Part shown: in pieces, positions 4,496-5,634 of the stretch
Numbering within the stretch: position 1 is the first letter of the stretch
How the letters are laid out: every line of letters begins with the position of its first letter
Assembly: GCA_934101745.1 (NCBI GenBank)
Contig: CAKOSD010000081.1
Location: forward strand, 1 to 5,634
Source of the DNA: an uncultured Bacilli bacterium
Lineage (GTDB): Bacteria; Bacillota_I; Bacilli_A; RF39; UBA660
Length of the DNA: 5,634 bases
Reading direction: 5' to 3'
The notes under the pieces: generated by a model
Database searches by the model: none
Told to the model about the DNA's origin: nothing
The model's input: only the letters and a program-made list of their open reading frames with translations
Position numbers and translations under genes: made by a program

Positions 4496-5634
4496 ATGCA
4501 ATTCATATTAAATAAAATTTTTAAAAAGCAAGAAAGACAACTTAAACAATCAATATCTGAAAATATTGAATTAGAAGATTTTGAATTAACCTTTTTACAA
4601 CAGGAAAATAACTATAAAAACATTATTTATAGTCCATTATCCATAAAATATATTTTAAAAATGTTAAGTGATGGTGCCGAAGGCAGTACAAAAGTTCAAA
4701 TTGACAACATAATAAAAAATCAAAAATATATAAAGTATTCAACAATTCCTGATATTTTATCGTTTGCTAATAGCATTTATATTAACAAAAAGTATGCAGA
4801 TCAAATAAATAATAATTATAATATTTTGCTGAATGAAAAATATAACGCTGAAATAAAATTTGATGAATTAGATAGTGCAGATAACATTAATAATTGGGTA
4901 AAAGATAAAACTTTTGGCATTATAAAGAAAATTTTAGAGGACAGAGAAATATCTGATAATACATCTCTAATTGTTATTAACGCCTTAGCAATTAATATGG
5001 CATGGCAAGATAAATTTAGAACTTCCCATACTCATGGCGATGAATTTTATTTAGAAGATGGAACTGTAATGGTAGCAACTATGATGAACAAAACACTTTA
5101 TTATGAAAATTCATCTTATTATCAAGATAATAACGTCATTGCCGTTTCCATGAATCTAGAAGAATATAATAATACCCAATTAGAATTCATTGCTATTATG
5201 CCCCAAACAGGCTATAAAGAGTTTATAAAAAAGTTTACTATGGATAATTTAAAGACCATAACTGCAAAATTGCAAGCACCGATAAGTAAGGAATATGATG
5301 TGGAATTAACAATTCCTAAGTTTTCTTATGATTATGAATTACAATTAACAAATGATTTACAGAGAATAGGAATGCATGATGCTTTTGATAAAGAAAAAGC
5401 AAATTTTTCTAAAATGATTTCTCCAGAAGCAATATATCCAATTTATATAAACAAAATAAAACATAAAGCAAATATTGAATTTTCAGAAGAAGGTATTAAA
5501 GCCTCGGCGGTAACTGCGGCTGTAACATTGTTTTCTGGTGTTCCTTTTGAAGAAAGAAAAATTATTGAATTGAAATTAAATAAACCATTTATTTACTTTA
5601 TTAGAGATAAGAAAAATGAAGAAATTTGGTTCGC
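4496..5634 (+). CDS. Serpin (serine protease inhibitor family), 3' end cut by the window
   Basis: 379 codons are present with no stop; the family usually ends 10-20 residues later after a GRVxxP-like motif, so nearly the whole protein is here. Serpin landmarks in order: NIIYSPLSI at 42-50 and the following LSDGAEGST at 57-65; FANSIYINK at 90-98; INNWVKDKTFGIIKKIL at 131-147; LVINALAINMAWQDKF at 159-174; FYLEDGTVMVATMM at 184-197; IPKFSYDYELQL at 273-284; LQRIGMHDAF at 288-297; the hinge EEGIKASAVTAA at 331-342; and NKPFIYFIRD at 362-371. Serpins trap proteases irreversibly by inserting the cleaved reactive loop. The P12-P9 residues are small (A, S, A, V), consistent with an active inhibitor. 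No signal peptide is evident: the N-terminus (MQFILNKIFKKQERQ) is charged and amphipathic. It has its own promoter and operator-like repeat. The target protease, host or self, is unknown. Confidence 0.92.
   Translation, partial: MQFILNKIFKKQERQLKQSISENIELEDFELTFLQQENNYKNIIYSPLSIKYILKMLSDGAEGSTKVQIDNIIKNQKYIKYSTIPDILSFANSIYINKKYADQINNNYNILLNEKYNAEIKFDELDSADNINNWVKDKTFGIIKKILEDREISDNTSLIVINALAINMAWQDKFRTSHTHGDEFYLEDGTVMVATMMNKTLYYENSSYYQDNNVIAVSMNLEEYNNTQLEFIAIMPQTGYKEFIKKFTMDNLKTITAKLQAPISKEYDVELTIPKFSYDYELQLTNDLQRIGMHDAFDKEKANFSKMISPEAIYPIYINKIKHKANIEFSEEGIKASAVTAAVTLFSGVPFEERKIIELKLNKPFIYFIRDKKNEEIWF

Noticed and set aside
1..5634. CRISPR array, tRNA or rRNA genes, insertion sequence or attachment site
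   Set aside because: No regularly spaced repeats, no tRNA-like cloverleaf, no transposase or integrase reading frame and no long terminal repeats were seen.

Overview
The window is a very AT-rich, densely packed stretch of bacterial chromosome with seven genes, all on the + strand. Gaps are short, Shine-Dalgarno sites are of the Bacillota type (AAGGAG, GGAGTGAT, AGGTGG), and Lys, Asn, Ile and A/T-ending codons dominate. This points to a low-GC Bacillota lineage, plausibly an uncultured host-associated one near the Mollicutes or Erysipelotrichia; the placement is inference. All Trp codons I checked are TGG. The six complete genes end in TAA (3) or TAG (3), never TGA.

Region 1 (1-1282): a thymidylate kinase (tmk) with an unusual P-loop spacing, followed 10 nt later by a YqeG-family HAD phosphatase. 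A hairpin terminator whose left arm lies inside the last codons of the phosphatase gene closes this unit.

Region 2 (1315-4374): a recognisable promoter (TAGACT, 18 nt, TATAAT) drives four closely spaced genes: a Cof-type HAD hydrolase starting at TTG, a six-helix HdeD/DUF308-like membrane protein, a RlmI-related (COG1092) class I methyltransferase without the usual catalytic cysteines, and a stand-alone ABC-class ATPase (COG3910-like). They look like a housekeeping operon whose members have no obvious shared pathway.

Region 3 (4375-5634): after a weak terminator there is a separate promoter with an extended -10 element sitting inside a perfect 8-4-8 inverted repeat that looks like a repressor operator. 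It drives a gene cut by the window end. That gene encodes a serpin with an intact-looking hinge and reactive-centre loop and no visible signal peptide. This independently promoted, apparently regulated serpin is the accessory and most interesting part of the window.

Several long-form starts (GTG or TTG) overlap the ribosome binding site of a better start a few codons downstream; the coordinates given here use the RBS-supported starts.
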